Positions 46,364 through 54,710 of a stretch of 64,000 nt of DNA are shown here, piece after piece. The translations under genes were made by a program, and so were the position numbers. The DNA comes from Pseudomonas protegens (GTDB taxonomy: Bacteria; Pseudomonadota; Gammaproteobacteria; Pseudomonadales; Pseudomonadaceae), in assembly GCF_013407925.2 (NCBI RefSeq), contig NZ_CP060201.1:1922001-1986000 (forward strand), read 5' to 3'. Position 1 is the first letter of the stretch. Every line of letters starts with the position of its first letter. The notes beneath the pieces are model-generated. The model ran no database searches, had not been told where the DNA came from, and worked only from the letters and a program-made list of their open reading frames with translations.

Positions 46364-47059
46364 TCAGGACTTGTTACGATCCTTGAGGCGCGCCAGCACG
46401 CTGTCGGCGCTGGTGCTGCCGGCGACGATCCCGGCTTCGCGCAACTTGGCGTCCAGGGCATCGTCGGGGTTGCTGGTGCTGGCCAGTTCCGCTGCGGCTT
46501 CCATCTTCGCCGCACGCTCGGCCTGCTTCTGCTTGATCCGCTCCAGGGACTCCACCGCGGTGTGCAGCTTGCTCTGTGAGCCGCCGTAGCGCTGGGCCAC
46601 GGCCTGCTGAGCCTTCTGCACGCTCTCGGTGGCCTTGACGGTATCCACCTGTTGTTTCAGATGTTTGATATTGCCTTCGGCCTGGGTCACGGCCTTGCGC
46701 AACTGGGCCACGCTGGCGGCGAAACCGTCGGCCTGCTCGCGCTCCACGGCCAGGTCGTTTTCCAGGTTGGCGATTTTCTGCGCCACTTCCTGGGCGAGCG
46801 GTTCGTTCCCCGACTCCAGGGCCTTGAGGGCGTAGCTTTCATACTCGGCGATCTTCGCCGCGCTGCCGTTGGCGCGCTCGGCGGCGAGTTTCTGCCGGGC
46901 CATGATCTCGGCCAGGGCTTCCTTGGACTTGCGCAGTTCCTGATCGGCGTCGCGGATTTCCTGATCGAGAATCCTCAGCGCCTGACTGTCCACCAGGGCC
47001 TCGCCCGCTTCATTGGCACCACCGCGCAGGGCGGTGAGCAACTTGCTCCATACGTTCAT
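46364..47059 (-). CDS. PspA/IM30-family protein (YjfJ-like), 231 aa
   Basis: ESCRT-III-fold membrane-remodelling protein. Seen: an almost wholly helical coiled-coil PspA body (LRILDQEIRDADQELRKSKEALAEI, KALESGNEPLAQEVAQKIANLE), and a C-terminal DALDAKLREAGI tail resembling the final helix of the family. The second ATG (47059) is chosen because GGAGG is then seven bases upstream; the first ATG at 47065 is too close. No pspF or pspBC nearby, so this is the YjfJ-type operon and not the classical Psp response. Confidence 0.94.
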   Translation of the reverse strand: MNVWSKLLTALRGGANEAGEALVDSQALRILDQEIRDADQELRKSKEALAEIMARQKLAAERANGSAAKIAEYESYALKALESGNEPLAQEVAQKIANLENDLAVEREQADGFAASVAQLRKAVTQAEGNIKHLKQQVDTVKATESVQKAQQAVAQRYGGSQSKLHTAVESLERIKQKQAERAAKMEAAAELASTSNPDDALDAKLREAGIVAGSTSADSVLARLKDRNKS

Positions 47060-47074
47060 GTGCATTCCTCCAGG

Positions 47075-47695
47075 TCAGGCCTGAGCCTTCAGGTAGCCTT
47101 CGTAGGCCTCGGTAGCCCTGATCACGTTGCTGGCCAGGGTTTCGATCTCGTACAGCACGTTGGAGAGGATCGAGGTGGCGCTGAGCGCACCGAACATCAT
47201 GTAGAAGCGCTCGCCGCCCAAGCCGGTTTCCAGGCCGATGCTCGACAGCGGGAACAACTGGCGGCTGAGCAGCACTTCTTCGTTGAAGGCCTGCACATCG
47301 GTGACTTTGCTTTGCGGCCAGAGCAGGGCTTCGACCAGGATCTGCTCGCCGGACAGGGCGACGAACAGCGGCAGGTCGCCGTATTCGCGCATGGTCACGT
47401 GCAAGCTCGGCTCGGCGCCTTCAAGCAGTTCAACGCTGGCTTCGCCGCTGCTGAACAACTCGGTGGCCATCAGGGCCTGGCACAGCGATCGGGCATTCCA
47501 GATCTGCGGCATGCTCATTTCTCCATCCTTTTCCACAGGAGCCAGCCCTTCGAAGGGCTGACGCAGTTTGCGTTCAACCGCCAGCAACGCCTGGGCGTTC
47601 TCCGGCAGTATCCAGACTTCCTTTTTCACCAGGCCCTGATCACGCAGGCGCTGGCGGAATAAACGTTGGTAATGGGCTGAGGATTTGTTTTCCAT
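47075..47695 (-). CDS. YjfI-like (DUF2170) protein with basic N-terminal domain, 206 aa
   Basis: Seen: residues 60-206 resemble the DUF2170/YjfI family (SLCQALMATELFSSGEASVELLEG, GLGGERFYMMFGALSATS), encoded beside PspA in many proteobacteria. Residues about 8-45 (YQRLFRQRLRDQGLVKKEVWILPENAQALL) look like a short ribbon-helix-helix-type DNA-binding or interaction module, an extension beyond E. coli YjfI (about 133 aa). First gene of the operon, directly downstream of twin TTACATGTAA-like sites. Autoregulation is an inference. Confidence 0.8.
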   Translation of the reverse strand: MENKSSAHYQRLFRQRLRDQGLVKKEVWILPENAQALLAVERKLRQPFEGLAPVEKDGEMSMPQIWNARSLCQALMATELFSSGEASVELLEGAEPSLHVTMREYGDLPLFVALSGEQILVEALLWPQSKVTDVQAFNEEVLLSRQLFPLSSIGLETGLGGERFYMMFGALSATSILSNVLYEIETLASNVIRATEAYEGYLKAQA

Positions 47696-47715
47696 GGCGC
47701 ACAGACTAGAGCATC

Positions 47716-47747
47716 ACATGTAAGAAGTTCAATTCATTACATGTAAG
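47716..47747. promoter_or_regulatory. Twin ACATGTAAG operator-like sites upstream of the PspA/flotillin operon
   Basis: ACATGTAAG occurs at 47716-47724 and 47739-47747, 23 bases apart. The second sits in a perfect TTACATGTAA palindrome. They lie 21 to 52 bases upstream of the yjfI-like start codon, where an operator or activator site would be. Confidence 0.5.
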
Positions 47748-48000
47748 TTTTTGACCGGGTATTTGTAACGAGATTTATCAGAAATGCCACTCAGGCAAGC
47801 GTCACGGGCATAGACCAGATTGCGTCCTTTGCAAGGGCTTTTTCTCGAACGGCGTCATTAAACCCGTCACGAAAGGGAATGAGAAGCACAATTATCCCTT
47901 CATCCACCTGGAAATAATGAATAAAGGCCAACGCCGGGCGCTGCCTTAATGGCAACCAATGGTCTAGGCTAGGCGGATTTTCCTGCCCAGCGGATGCCCC
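47748..48000. other. AT-richer intergenic region with a possible ORF remnant
   Basis: The 305-base gap between yjfI-like and the CoA-transferase holds the twin operator sites, then lower-GC sequence. On the minus strand about 50 codons ending at TGA 47791 read as a plausible protein tail (DEGIIVLLIPFRDGFNDAVR) but lack a good start. It could be a decayed gene end or chance. No terminator seen. Confidence 0.35.
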
Positions 48001-49200
48001 ATGAACAGTCTCAGCAAGCCCCTCGCCGGATTGAAAGTGATCGAACTCGGCACCCTGATCGCCGGCCCCTTCGCCTCGCGCATCTGCGCCGAGTTCGGTG
48101 CCGAGGTGATCAAGGTCGAGTCCCCGGACGGCGGCGATCCGTTGCGCAAGTGGCGCAAGCTGTATGAAGGCACTTCGCTGTGGTGGTTCGTCCAGGCCCG
48201 CAACAAGAAATCCCTGACCCTGAACCTCAAGCACCCCGAAGGCCTGGCAGTGCTCAAGCAGCTGCTGGGCGAAGCGGACATCCTGATCGAGAACTTCCGC
48301 CCCGGCGTGCTGGAGAAACTCGGCCTGGGCTGGGACGTGCTGCACGCCCTGAACCCGAAACTGGTGATGGTGCGCCTGTCGGGCTTCGGCCAGACCGGAC
48401 CGATGAAGGACCAGCCGGGCTTCGGCGCCGTAGGCGAATCCATGGGCGGCCTGCGCTACATCACTGGCTTCGAGGATCGTCCGCCGGTGCGTACCGGGAT
48501 CTCCATCGGCGACTCCATCGCCGCCCTGTGGGGCGTGATCGGCGCCCTGATGGCCCTGCGTCATCGCGAGGTCAACGGTGGCCAGGGGCAAGTGGTGGAC
48601 GTGGCGCTGTACGAGGCGATCTTCGCCATGATGGAAAGCATGGTTCCGGAGTTCGACGTGTTCGGCTTTATCCGCGAGCGCAGCGGCAACATCATGCCCG
48701 GCATCACCCCGTCTTCGATCCACACCAGCCTGGACGGCAAACATGTGCAGATCGGCGCCAACGGCGACGCGATCTTCAAGCGCTTCATGCTGCTTATCGG
48801 CCGCGACGACCTGGCCAACGATCCCGCCCTGGCCAGCAACGACGGACGCGACACCCGCCGCGACGAGCTGTACGGGGTGATCGATCGCTGGGTGGCGTCC
48901 CTGCCCCTGGAACGGGTGCTGGAGCAACTGAATCAGGCCGAAGTCCCGGCCAGCCGGATCTTCAGCGCCGAAGACATGTTCAACGACCCGCAATTTCTGG
49001 CCCGGGAAATGTTCCTCCAGGCCAAGCTGCCGGACGGCAAGGCCTTCAAGATGCCCGGCATCGTGCCGAAACTCTCTGAGACGCCCGGCTCCGCGGACTG
49101 GGTCGGGCCCGAGCTCGGCGAACATTCGGCCGAGGTCCTGGCAGGCCTGGGCTACAGCAGCGAACAGATCCAACACTTGCGCAACTCTGGGGCAATCTAA
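48001..49200 (+). CDS. CaiB/BaiF-type class III CoA-transferase, 399 aa
   Basis: Moves CoA between carboxylic acids. Seen: LAGLKVIELGTLIAGPFASR N-terminus, KSLTLNLKHPEGLAVLKQL, NFRPGVLEKLGLGWD (catalytic Asp equivalent lies in the following motif region), VDVALYEAIFAMME, full family length. No pathway partner is encoded next to it, so the acyl substrate is unknown; succinyl- or glutaryl-type dicarboxylates are frequent in this family (inference). Confidence 0.93.
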   Translation: MNSLSKPLAGLKVIELGTLIAGPFASRICAEFGAEVIKVESPDGGDPLRKWRKLYEGTSLWWFVQARNKKSLTLNLKHPEGLAVLKQLLGEADILIENFRPGVLEKLGLGWDVLHALNPKLVMVRLSGFGQTGPMKDQPGFGAVGESMGGLRYITGFEDRPPVRTGISIGDSIAALWGVIGALMALRHREVNGGQGQVVDVALYEAIFAMMESMVPEFDVFGFIRERSGNIMPGITPSSIHTSLDGKHVQIGANGDAIFKRFMLLIGRDDLANDPALASNDGRDTRRDELYGVIDRWVASLPLERVLEQLNQAEVPASRIFSAEDMFNDPQFLAREMFLQAKLPDGKAFKMPGIVPKLSETPGSADWVGPELGEHSAEVLAGLGYSSEQIQHLRNSGAI

Positions 49201-49276
49201 CCTGAAACAGCCGTCTCACACCGACGCTCCACAACCGGCACATCGACGCTCGAACCCCGGCCCTGGCCGACTGACG

Positions 49277-50128
49277 ATGGCGCTCGCGGCGTGCCTGCTG
49301 TGGTTGCCCTGCACACCCGGCCACGCCGGGGAAATGCTCACCTGGCTGTTGCGCGACCTGCCCCCCTTGAATGTGTTCGAAGGCCAGCAGAAGGGCCGCG
49401 GGGTCGTCGACCTGCTGATGCCGCAACTGATCGCCAGCCTGCCCGAGTACCAGCACGAACTGGTCCGGGTCAATCGCGCCCGAGGCATGCAAATGCTGCG
49501 CGAGCCCAGCTTCACCTGCGACCCGGCGCTGATCTGGAGCAAGGAGCGCGCGCAGTGGGTCGCCTTCTCCATCACCAGCTTTCGCGTATTGAGCAATGGC
49601 CTGGCGATCCGCCGCGCCGACCGCGCGCAACTCGCGCACTTCCTGCACGATGGCAAGGTCGACCTGCGTGGCCTGCTCGAAAGCAGCAAGGAACTGATTG
49701 GCGTGGTAGCCGAGCGCAGCTACGGGCAACAGCTCGACAACCTGCTACAACAAGTGTCGCCCCAGCAGATTCGCGCCCACTATGGCAACGATGCCCTGGG
49801 CAGCCTGCTGCAGATGCAGCGTCTGGGCCGCCTGCAACTGCTCCTGGGCTACTGGCCGGAAATCCGCTATCAAGCCGTGCAGCAGGGGATCGACCCGCAG
49901 GATCTGGAGTTCTTTGCGATCGAAGGCACCAGCAAGTATCAGGAAATCCACGTCGGCTGCTCCGACACCCCGGAGGGCAGGCAGGCCATTACCCGAATCA
50001 ACCAGGCCCTGCTCAAGCTGCGCGAAGAGCAGTTGGTGGAGCTGTATGCCGCCTGGCTGGACCCCGGAATGCGCGACGAATACCGCGCTGACGCCCGCAT
50101 CTACTTCCAGGACCTGCACGACCACTGA
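49277..50128 (+). CDS. Periplasmic solute-binding-like protein (TIGR02285-like), 283 aa
   Basis: Seen: a hydrophobic leader (MALAACLLWLPCTPGHAG) and a type 3 binding-protein-like fold (LTWLLRDLPPLNVFEG, RGMQMLREPSFTCDPALIWS, LGYWPEIRYQA). The leader lacks basic residues from ATG 49277; an upstream non-ATG start (frame open back to 49202) would supply Arg-Arg, so the true start is uncertain. No transporter genes adjacent; such orphan binding proteins are common in Pseudomonas, with unknown ligands. Confidence 0.75.
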   Translation: MALAACLLWLPCTPGHAGEMLTWLLRDLPPLNVFEGQQKGRGVVDLLMPQLIASLPEYQHELVRVNRARGMQMLREPSFTCDPALIWSKERAQWVAFSITSFRVLSNGLAIRRADRAQLAHFLHDGKVDLRGLLESSKELIGVVAERSYGQQLDNLLQQVSPQQIRAHYGNDALGSLLQMQRLGRLQLLLGYWPEIRYQAVQQGIDPQDLEFFAIEGTSKYQEIHVGCSDTPEGRQAITRINQALLKLREEQLVELYAAWLDPGMRDEYRADARIYFQDLHDH

Positions 50129-50141
50129 CAAATCCCGGGCA

Positions 50142-50179
50142 AAAAGAAACCCCGAGAAGTGGGGAGACGACTCGGGGTT
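50142..50179 (-). terminator. Intrinsic terminator after the DUF3509 gene
   Basis: Minus strand AACCCCGAG/CTCGGGGTT stem (9 bp), followed by TCTTTTT. It can also act as a weaker hairpin for the convergent plus-strand gene. Confidence 0.8.
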
Positions 50180-50296
50180 AAACGCGGTCTTTGACGACCG
50201 GTATCAGCCGGCTACAAGCACCGGAGCACAATGCCTGATCCTGCTGATACTGAGTCTGACTGATACACGGGCGGGAAGGTTCCGTAAAAATGTGCA

Positions 50297-50584
50297 TCAG
50301 CGGTGCTGATCGAACACCTTGCCTTCGGCGGCGTGGCGCAAGGCTGCGATCACACAAGGCTCCAACCGCCCTTCGGCGATCAGCACATCACGATGCAGCC
50401 CATCGACCACATCGGTCAGCAGGCGCTTGTCAGTGAGCTGGGCCTGATTGACCTCACGCTCCACGACAATCGCGCCAGCGGCGTTCTTCAGGATCACCAG
50501 GCATTCGCCGTGGGCGCCCGATGGGGCCAGAGTTACTTGATACGGGCTCAAAGCTTCACCCAGCAATAGGCTGATACTTTCCAT
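50297..50584 (-). CDS. DUF3509-family small protein, 95 aa
   Basis: Seen: MESISLLLGEALSPYQVTL start and VVEREVNQAQLTDKRLLTDVVDGLHRD, which I recognise as the Pseudomonas DUF3509 family. Soluble, alpha/beta, function unknown. ATG 50584 fits the family N-terminus better than the GTG-like start four codons upstream. Monocistronic, followed by a clear terminator. Confidence 0.82.
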   Translation of the reverse strand: MESISLLLGEALSPYQVTLAPSGAHGECLVILKNAAGAIVVEREVNQAQLTDKRLLTDVVDGLHRDVLIAEGRLEPCVIAALRHAAEGKVFDQHR

Positions 50585-50828
50585 CTCGATCACCACTCAA
50601 TAGTCCGAAACAAGTGCCCAAGGGCGTTTCCACAGTAAATGACCACCGGCCCGAGAAGAAAGTTCGCACCGTAAAAAAGCCTGTTACGCGGTATGTATTC
50701 GAGCATGCACGGACAAGATGACAAGGATAAAACGGCGACGACCGCCAATCGCCAGAGCCACTCCCCCCTCTTGGCTTTGCCGCAGCCTTGAGTGTTTTGC
50801 GCAGCGGCGACAGCTCCTTGCGGGCAAT

Positions 50829-50858
50829 AAAAAGCCCGTCCGGAGACGGGCTGTTTTT
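50829..50858 (-). terminator. Intrinsic terminator after thrC
   Basis: AGCCCGTC/GACGGGCT stem with loop CGGA, T5 on the minus strand, 17 bases after the thrC stop. Confidence 0.9.
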
Positions 50859-50874
50859 CAGTCAAGCCAAAGTA

Positions 50875-52284
50875 TCAGAGCGGCTTGCCACGATTGCCGT
50901 GCTGGCTGACGAAAGCCTGCACCGCTTTCAGGTCGTTGGCCAGGACCGTGCAGCGTTCTTCGCGCTGGAACAGGTCGGACAGGTGCGCCGGCAGTTCCAG
51001 GGCCTTGCCGACACCGGCTTTCTCCACCGCGTCCGGGAACTTGACCGGGTGCGCGGTGCCCAGGATCACCATCGGCGTGTCCAGGCTGCGACGGCATTCA
51101 CGGGCGGCCTTGACGCCGATCGCAGTGTGCGGGTCCAGCACTTCGCCGGTCTGGGCGAAGACTTCGGCGATGGTTTCGCAGGTTTGCTCGTCGTTCACCG
51201 CCAGGGAATCGAACAGCTTGCGCGCTTCGGTCCAGCGATCTTCTTCGACGCTGAAACCGCCACCTTGCTTGAAGCTGTCCATCAACGCGGCCAGGGCCGC
51301 ACCGTTGCGCCCGTGCAGGTCGAACAGCAGGCGTTCGAAGTTCGACGACACCATGATGTCCATGGACGGCGACAGGGTCGCGTGCAGGGTTTCCTTGACG
51401 TACTGATTGCCGCTCATGAAGCGGTGCAGGATGTCGTTGCGGTTGGTGGCGACGATCAGCTGGCTGATGGGCAGGCCCATGTTGCGTGCCAGGTAGCCGG
51501 CGAAGATGTCGCCGAAGTTGCCGGTGGGCACCGAGAACGCGATGGAGCGCGCCGGACCGCCCAGCTGCAGGGCCGCGTGGAAGTAGTAGACGATCTGGGC
51601 CATGATCCGCGCCCAGTTGATCGAGTTCACCGCCACCAGACGGGTGCCCTTGAGGAAGCCCTGGTCGGCGAAGCTGGCCTTGACCATTTCCTGGCAGTCG
51701 TCGAAGTTGCCTTCGATGGCGATGTTGTGGATGTTCTCGCCGAGGATGGTGGTCATCTGCCGGCGCTGCACTTCCGATACACGGTTGTGCGGATGCAGGA
51801 TGAAGATGTCGACGTTGTCGCAACGCTTGCAACCTTCGATGGCCGCCGAACCGGTGTCACCCGACGTGGCGCCGATGATCACCACGCGCTCGCCGCGCTT
51901 CTCCAGCACGTAGTCCAGCAGGCGACCCAGCAGTTGCAGGGCGAAGTCCTTGAACGCCAGGGTCGGGCCGTGGAACAGCTCCAGCACCCACTCATTGCCG
52001 TTCAACTGGCGCAGCGGCGCGATGGCGTTGTGGGAGAAGGCCGCGTAGGTTTCTTCGAGGATTTTCTTGAAGTCGGCATCCGGAATGCTGCCGGTGACGA
52101 ACGGGCGCATGACCCGGAACGCCAGCTCGTGATACGGCAGGCCGGCCCAGGAAGCGATTTCTTCCTGGGTAAAGCGCGGCAGGTTCTCTGGCACATAGAG
52201 ACCGCCGTCGCTGGCCAGACCGGCCAGCAGCACATCTTCGAAATTCAGGGCCGGTGCCTGGCCACGAGTACTGATATAGCGCAT
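50875..52284 (-). CDS. thrC: Threonine synthase, 469 aa
   Basis: PLP-dependent conversion of O-phosphohomoserine to threonine, the last step of the pathway. Seen: MRYISTRGQAP start, GPTLAFKDFALQLLG (the Lys that binds PLP), GATSGDTGSAAIEG (phosphate cup), VPTGNFGDIFAGYLA. Full length. It follows hom on the same strand after a 104-base spacer carrying an imperfect repeat. Confidence 0.98.
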   Translation of the reverse strand: MRYISTRGQAPALNFEDVLLAGLASDGGLYVPENLPRFTQEEIASWAGLPYHELAFRVMRPFVTGSIPDADFKKILEETYAAFSHNAIAPLRQLNGNEWVLELFHGPTLAFKDFALQLLGRLLDYVLEKRGERVVIIGATSGDTGSAAIEGCKRCDNVDIFILHPHNRVSEVQRRQMTTILGENIHNIAIEGNFDDCQEMVKASFADQGFLKGTRLVAVNSINWARIMAQIVYYFHAALQLGGPARSIAFSVPTGNFGDIFAGYLARNMGLPISQLIVATNRNDILHRFMSGNQYVKETLHATLSPSMDIMVSSNFERLLFDLHGRNGAALAALMDSFKQGGGFSVEEDRWTEARKLFDSLAVNDEQTCETIAEVFAQTGEVLDPHTAIGVKAARECRRSLDTPMVILGTAHPVKFPDAVEKAGVGKALELPAHLSDLFQREERCTVLANDLKAVQAFVSQHGNRGKPL

Positions 52285-52288
52285 GGGG

Positions 52289-52366
52289 ACAAACCTTCGG
52301 TTTGAGCTGCAAGTTGCAAGCTACAAGCGACGGGCCAGAGCAGTTGCGCTTCTGGCTTGCCGCTTG
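52289..52366. repeat. CAAGC-type imperfect repeats between hom and thrC
   Basis: Seen: a small hairpin CAAACC TTC GGTTTG (52289-52303), then multiple GCAAG/GCTTG units and an imperfect inverted repeat with arms CAAGCG...GGCCAGA and TCTGGC...CGCTTG (52324-52366). Low-complexity units of this kind are common in Pseudomonas spacers. Confidence 0.5.
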
Positions 52367-52388
52367 GCACTTGAAGCTTGCCGCTGCT

Positions 52389-53693
52389 TCAATTGAGATG
52401 TTCGACGCGGATACGGACCACTGGGCCGACGACGCCCTGCAGGGCCTCCAGGGCGGTGATCGCATCATTGATGTGCTGCTCCAGAACGCGGTGGGTCAGG
52501 AGGATCATCGGCACCAGGCCGTCCTGCTCTTCCACTTCCTTCTGCATGATCGATTCGATGTTGATGCCGCGCTCCGAGAGGATGCTCGCCACCTGGGCCA
52601 ATACGCCCGGGTGATCCTTGGCCTGGATGCGCAGGTAGTAGGCGCTTTCGCAGGACTCGATCGGCAGGATCGGGTGGTCCGACAGCGAGTCAGGCTGGAA
52701 CGCCAGGTGCGGCACGCGGTTTTCCGGGTCGCTGGTCATGGCGCGAACCACGTCCACCAGGTCGGCCACCACCGAGGAAGCGGTCGGCTCCATGCCGGCG
52801 CCGGCGCCGTAGAACAGGGTCGAACCGGCAGCATCGCCATTGACCATGACTGCGTTCATCACGCCGTTGACATTGGCGATCAGGCGGTCGGCCGGGATCA
52901 GGGTCGGGTGCACCCGCAGCTCGATGCCGGCCTCGGTGCGGCGCGCCACGCCCAGGTGCTTGATGCGGTAGCCCAGGGCTTCGGCGTAGTTCACATCGGC
53001 GGTGGTCAGCTTGGTGATGCCTTCGGTGTAGGCCTTGTCGAACTGCAGCGGGATACCAAAGGCGATGGACGCCAGGATGGTCAGCTTGTGCGCGGCATCG
53101 ATGCCTTCAACGTCGAAGGTCGGGTCGGCTTCGGCGTAACCCAGGGCCTGGGCTTCGGCCAGCACGTCTTCGAAGGTGCGGCCCTTCTCGCGCATTTCCG
53201 AGAGGATGAAGTTGCCGGTGCCGTTGATGATCCCCGCCAGCCAGTTGATGCGGTTGGCCGACAACCCTTCGCGGATCGCCTTGATCACCGGGATGCCACC
53301 GGCCACGGCGGCTTCGAAGGCCACGATCACGCCCTTCTCCTGGGCCTTGGCGAAGATTTCGTTGCCGTGCACGGCGATCAGCGCCTTGTTCGCGGTGACC
53401 ACGTGCTTGCCGTTCTCGATGGCCTTGAGCACCAGTTCACGGGCCACGGTGTAGCCGCCCACCAGCTCGATGACGATATCGATCTCGGGGTTGGTGGCCA
53501 CGGCGAAGACATCGTTGGTCATCGCAATACCGGTCGTTTGGAACTGCGGCTTTGGCGTACGGGTAGCAATTTGCGCTACTTCGATTCCACGCCCGGCACG
53601 GCGGGCAATCTCCTCGGCGTTGCGCTGAAGTACGTTTAGGGTACCGCCACCGACAGTACCCAGCCCACAGATGCCTACTTTGACCGGATTCAC
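52389..53693 (-). CDS. hom: Homoserine dehydrogenase, 434 aa
   Basis: Reduces aspartate semialdehyde to homoserine with NAD(P)H. Seen: Rossmann motif VKVGICGLGTVGGGT, catalytic region (NGTGNFILSEM, YAEADPTFDVEGIDAAHKL), and a C-terminal ACT domain (YYLRIQAKDHPGVLAQVASIL) for threonine feedback. GTG 53693 is chosen: GGGGAG lies upstream and VNPVKVG matches the family start. Two hairpins lie in the leader. Confidence 0.97.
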   Translation of the reverse strand: MNPVKVGICGLGTVGGGTLNVLQRNAEEIARRAGRGIEVAQIATRTPKPQFQTTGIAMTNDVFAVATNPEIDIVIELVGGYTVARELVLKAIENGKHVVTANKALIAVHGNEIFAKAQEKGVIVAFEAAVAGGIPVIKAIREGLSANRINWLAGIINGTGNFILSEMREKGRTFEDVLAEAQALGYAEADPTFDVEGIDAAHKLTILASIAFGIPLQFDKAYTEGITKLTTADVNYAEALGYRIKHLGVARRTEAGIELRVHPTLIPADRLIANVNGVMNAVMVNGDAAGSTLFYGAGAGMEPTASSVVADLVDVVRAMTSDPENRVPHLAFQPDSLSDHPILPIESCESAYYLRIQAKDHPGVLAQVASILSERGINIESIMQKEVEEQDGLVPMILLTHRVLEQHINDAITALEALQGVVGPVVRIRVEHLN

Positions 53694-53710
53694 TCTGAAC
53701 TCCCCATAAA

Positions 53711-53733
53711 ACGGCCGACTCAAGGCCGGCCGT
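53711..53733 (-). other. Terminator-like hairpin just upstream of hom
   Basis: Minus strand ACGGCCG/CGGCCGT stem followed by TTTTATGGGGAG, the last part being the hom ribosome-binding site. It could act as an attenuator or as the end of the dsbC transcript. Confidence 0.45.
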
Positions 53734-53767
53734 AGAAAACAGCCGCAAACAGCGCGGCTCTCTATTA

Positions 53768-53797
53768 ATGCCCCTCCGGTTGCACCCGGAGGGGCAT
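53768..53797 (-). terminator. Hairpin after dsbC
   Basis: A perfect 12-bp stem ATGCCCCTCCGG/CCGGAGGGGCAT with a six-base loop; T-poor tail (TTAATAG region), so an imperfect intrinsic terminator. Confidence 0.6.
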
Positions 53798-53828
53798 GAT
53801 CGTCAAAGGCTAGCGTGACGATGCAGGA

Positions 53829-54560
53829 TTATTTCGCACCCAGGGCCAATTTGGCGATCTGTGGTGCTGGCTGATAACCAGGAATGACCTGGCCATCGGC
53901 AAGGACGATGGCCGGGGTGCCGTTGACACCGATCGACTGGCCCAGGGCGAACTGCTTGGCAACCGGGTTCTCGCACTTGGCGGCCTTGATTTCCTTGCCG
54001 TCGACCATCTTGTCCATCGCGGCTTTCTTGTCCGCCGAGCACCAGACCGCCTGCAACTGTTCATCACCCGGCGAGCCTAGGCCCTGGCGCGGGAACGCTA
54101 CGTAGCGCACTTCCACGCCCTGCTTGTTCAACGCCGGGATTTCCGCGTGCAGCTTATGGCAGTACGGGCAGGTGGTGTCGGTAAATACGGTGATGTGGGT
54201 CTTGGTTTCGCCAATGGCCGGATAGACCACAGTTTCTGCGACCGGAATGCCGTTGATCAACTTGGAAATGCCCAGACGCTCGGTTTTTTCCGTGAGGTTG
54301 ACCGGCTTGCCGTCCTTGAGCTGGAACAGATAGCCCTGAACCACGAACTGGCCGTCGGCGCTGGCGTACAGCACGCGGCTGCCCTTGAGCTTGACCTCAT
54401 ACAGGCCCGCCAGGGGGCTGGCGGTGATGCTCTCCACCGGCACTTCGAGCTGCAGCGTCTCGAGGCTCTTGCGGATGGCTTTCTCGGCACTGTCATCGGC
54501 CACGGCGAAGGTGCTGAGCAACGCCAGGGAGGCGGCGGCAATAATCTGGGTCAAACGCAT
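53829..54560 (-). CDS. dsbC: Thiol:disulfide interchange protein DsbC, 243 aa
   Basis: Periplasmic disulfide isomerase. Seen: a signal peptide (MRLTQIIAAASLALLSTFAVA), an N-terminal dimerisation domain to about residue 80, and a thioredoxin-fold domain with active site TDTTCPYCHK, cis-Pro region VNGTPAIVL and a second Cys pair (WCSADKKAA, KCENPVA). ATG 54560 gives a perfect signal peptide; the frame upstream is not conserved. Between xerD and hom, as I recall it in P. aeruginosa. Confidence 0.96.
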   Translation of the reverse strand: MRLTQIIAAASLALLSTFAVADDSAEKAIRKSLETLQLEVPVESITASPLAGLYEVKLKGSRVLYASADGQFVVQGYLFQLKDGKPVNLTEKTERLGISKLINGIPVAETVVYPAIGETKTHITVFTDTTCPYCHKLHAEIPALNKQGVEVRYVAFPRQGLGSPGDEQLQAVWCSADKKAAMDKMVDGKEIKAAKCENPVAKQFALGQSIGVNGTPAIVLADGQVIPGYQPAPQIAKLALGAK

Positions 54561-54710
54561 GGGAACTCCTGAAGGCGGGCAAATGGGCAAGTGCCAGCGC
54601 GGGTCGGGACCAAACGCGGGCAAACAGCCTTTTTGCAAACCGGCAAAGCCTATCACATCTGTTTGCCGGCACCGACTACGGGCGACGCAAAGCGCCGCAC
54701 GGACGCCCAA

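Noticed and set aside
46364..47059. Classical phage-shock (pspF-pspABC) operon
   Set aside because: No pspF, pspB or pspC genes nearby; partners are YjfI, YqiJ and flotillin, so this is the YjfJ type.
50590..50865. Possible 91-codon minus-strand gene between thrC and DUF3509
   Set aside because: Its start lies beside the thrC stop and it runs through the thrC terminator; no good start signal and no recognisable protein.
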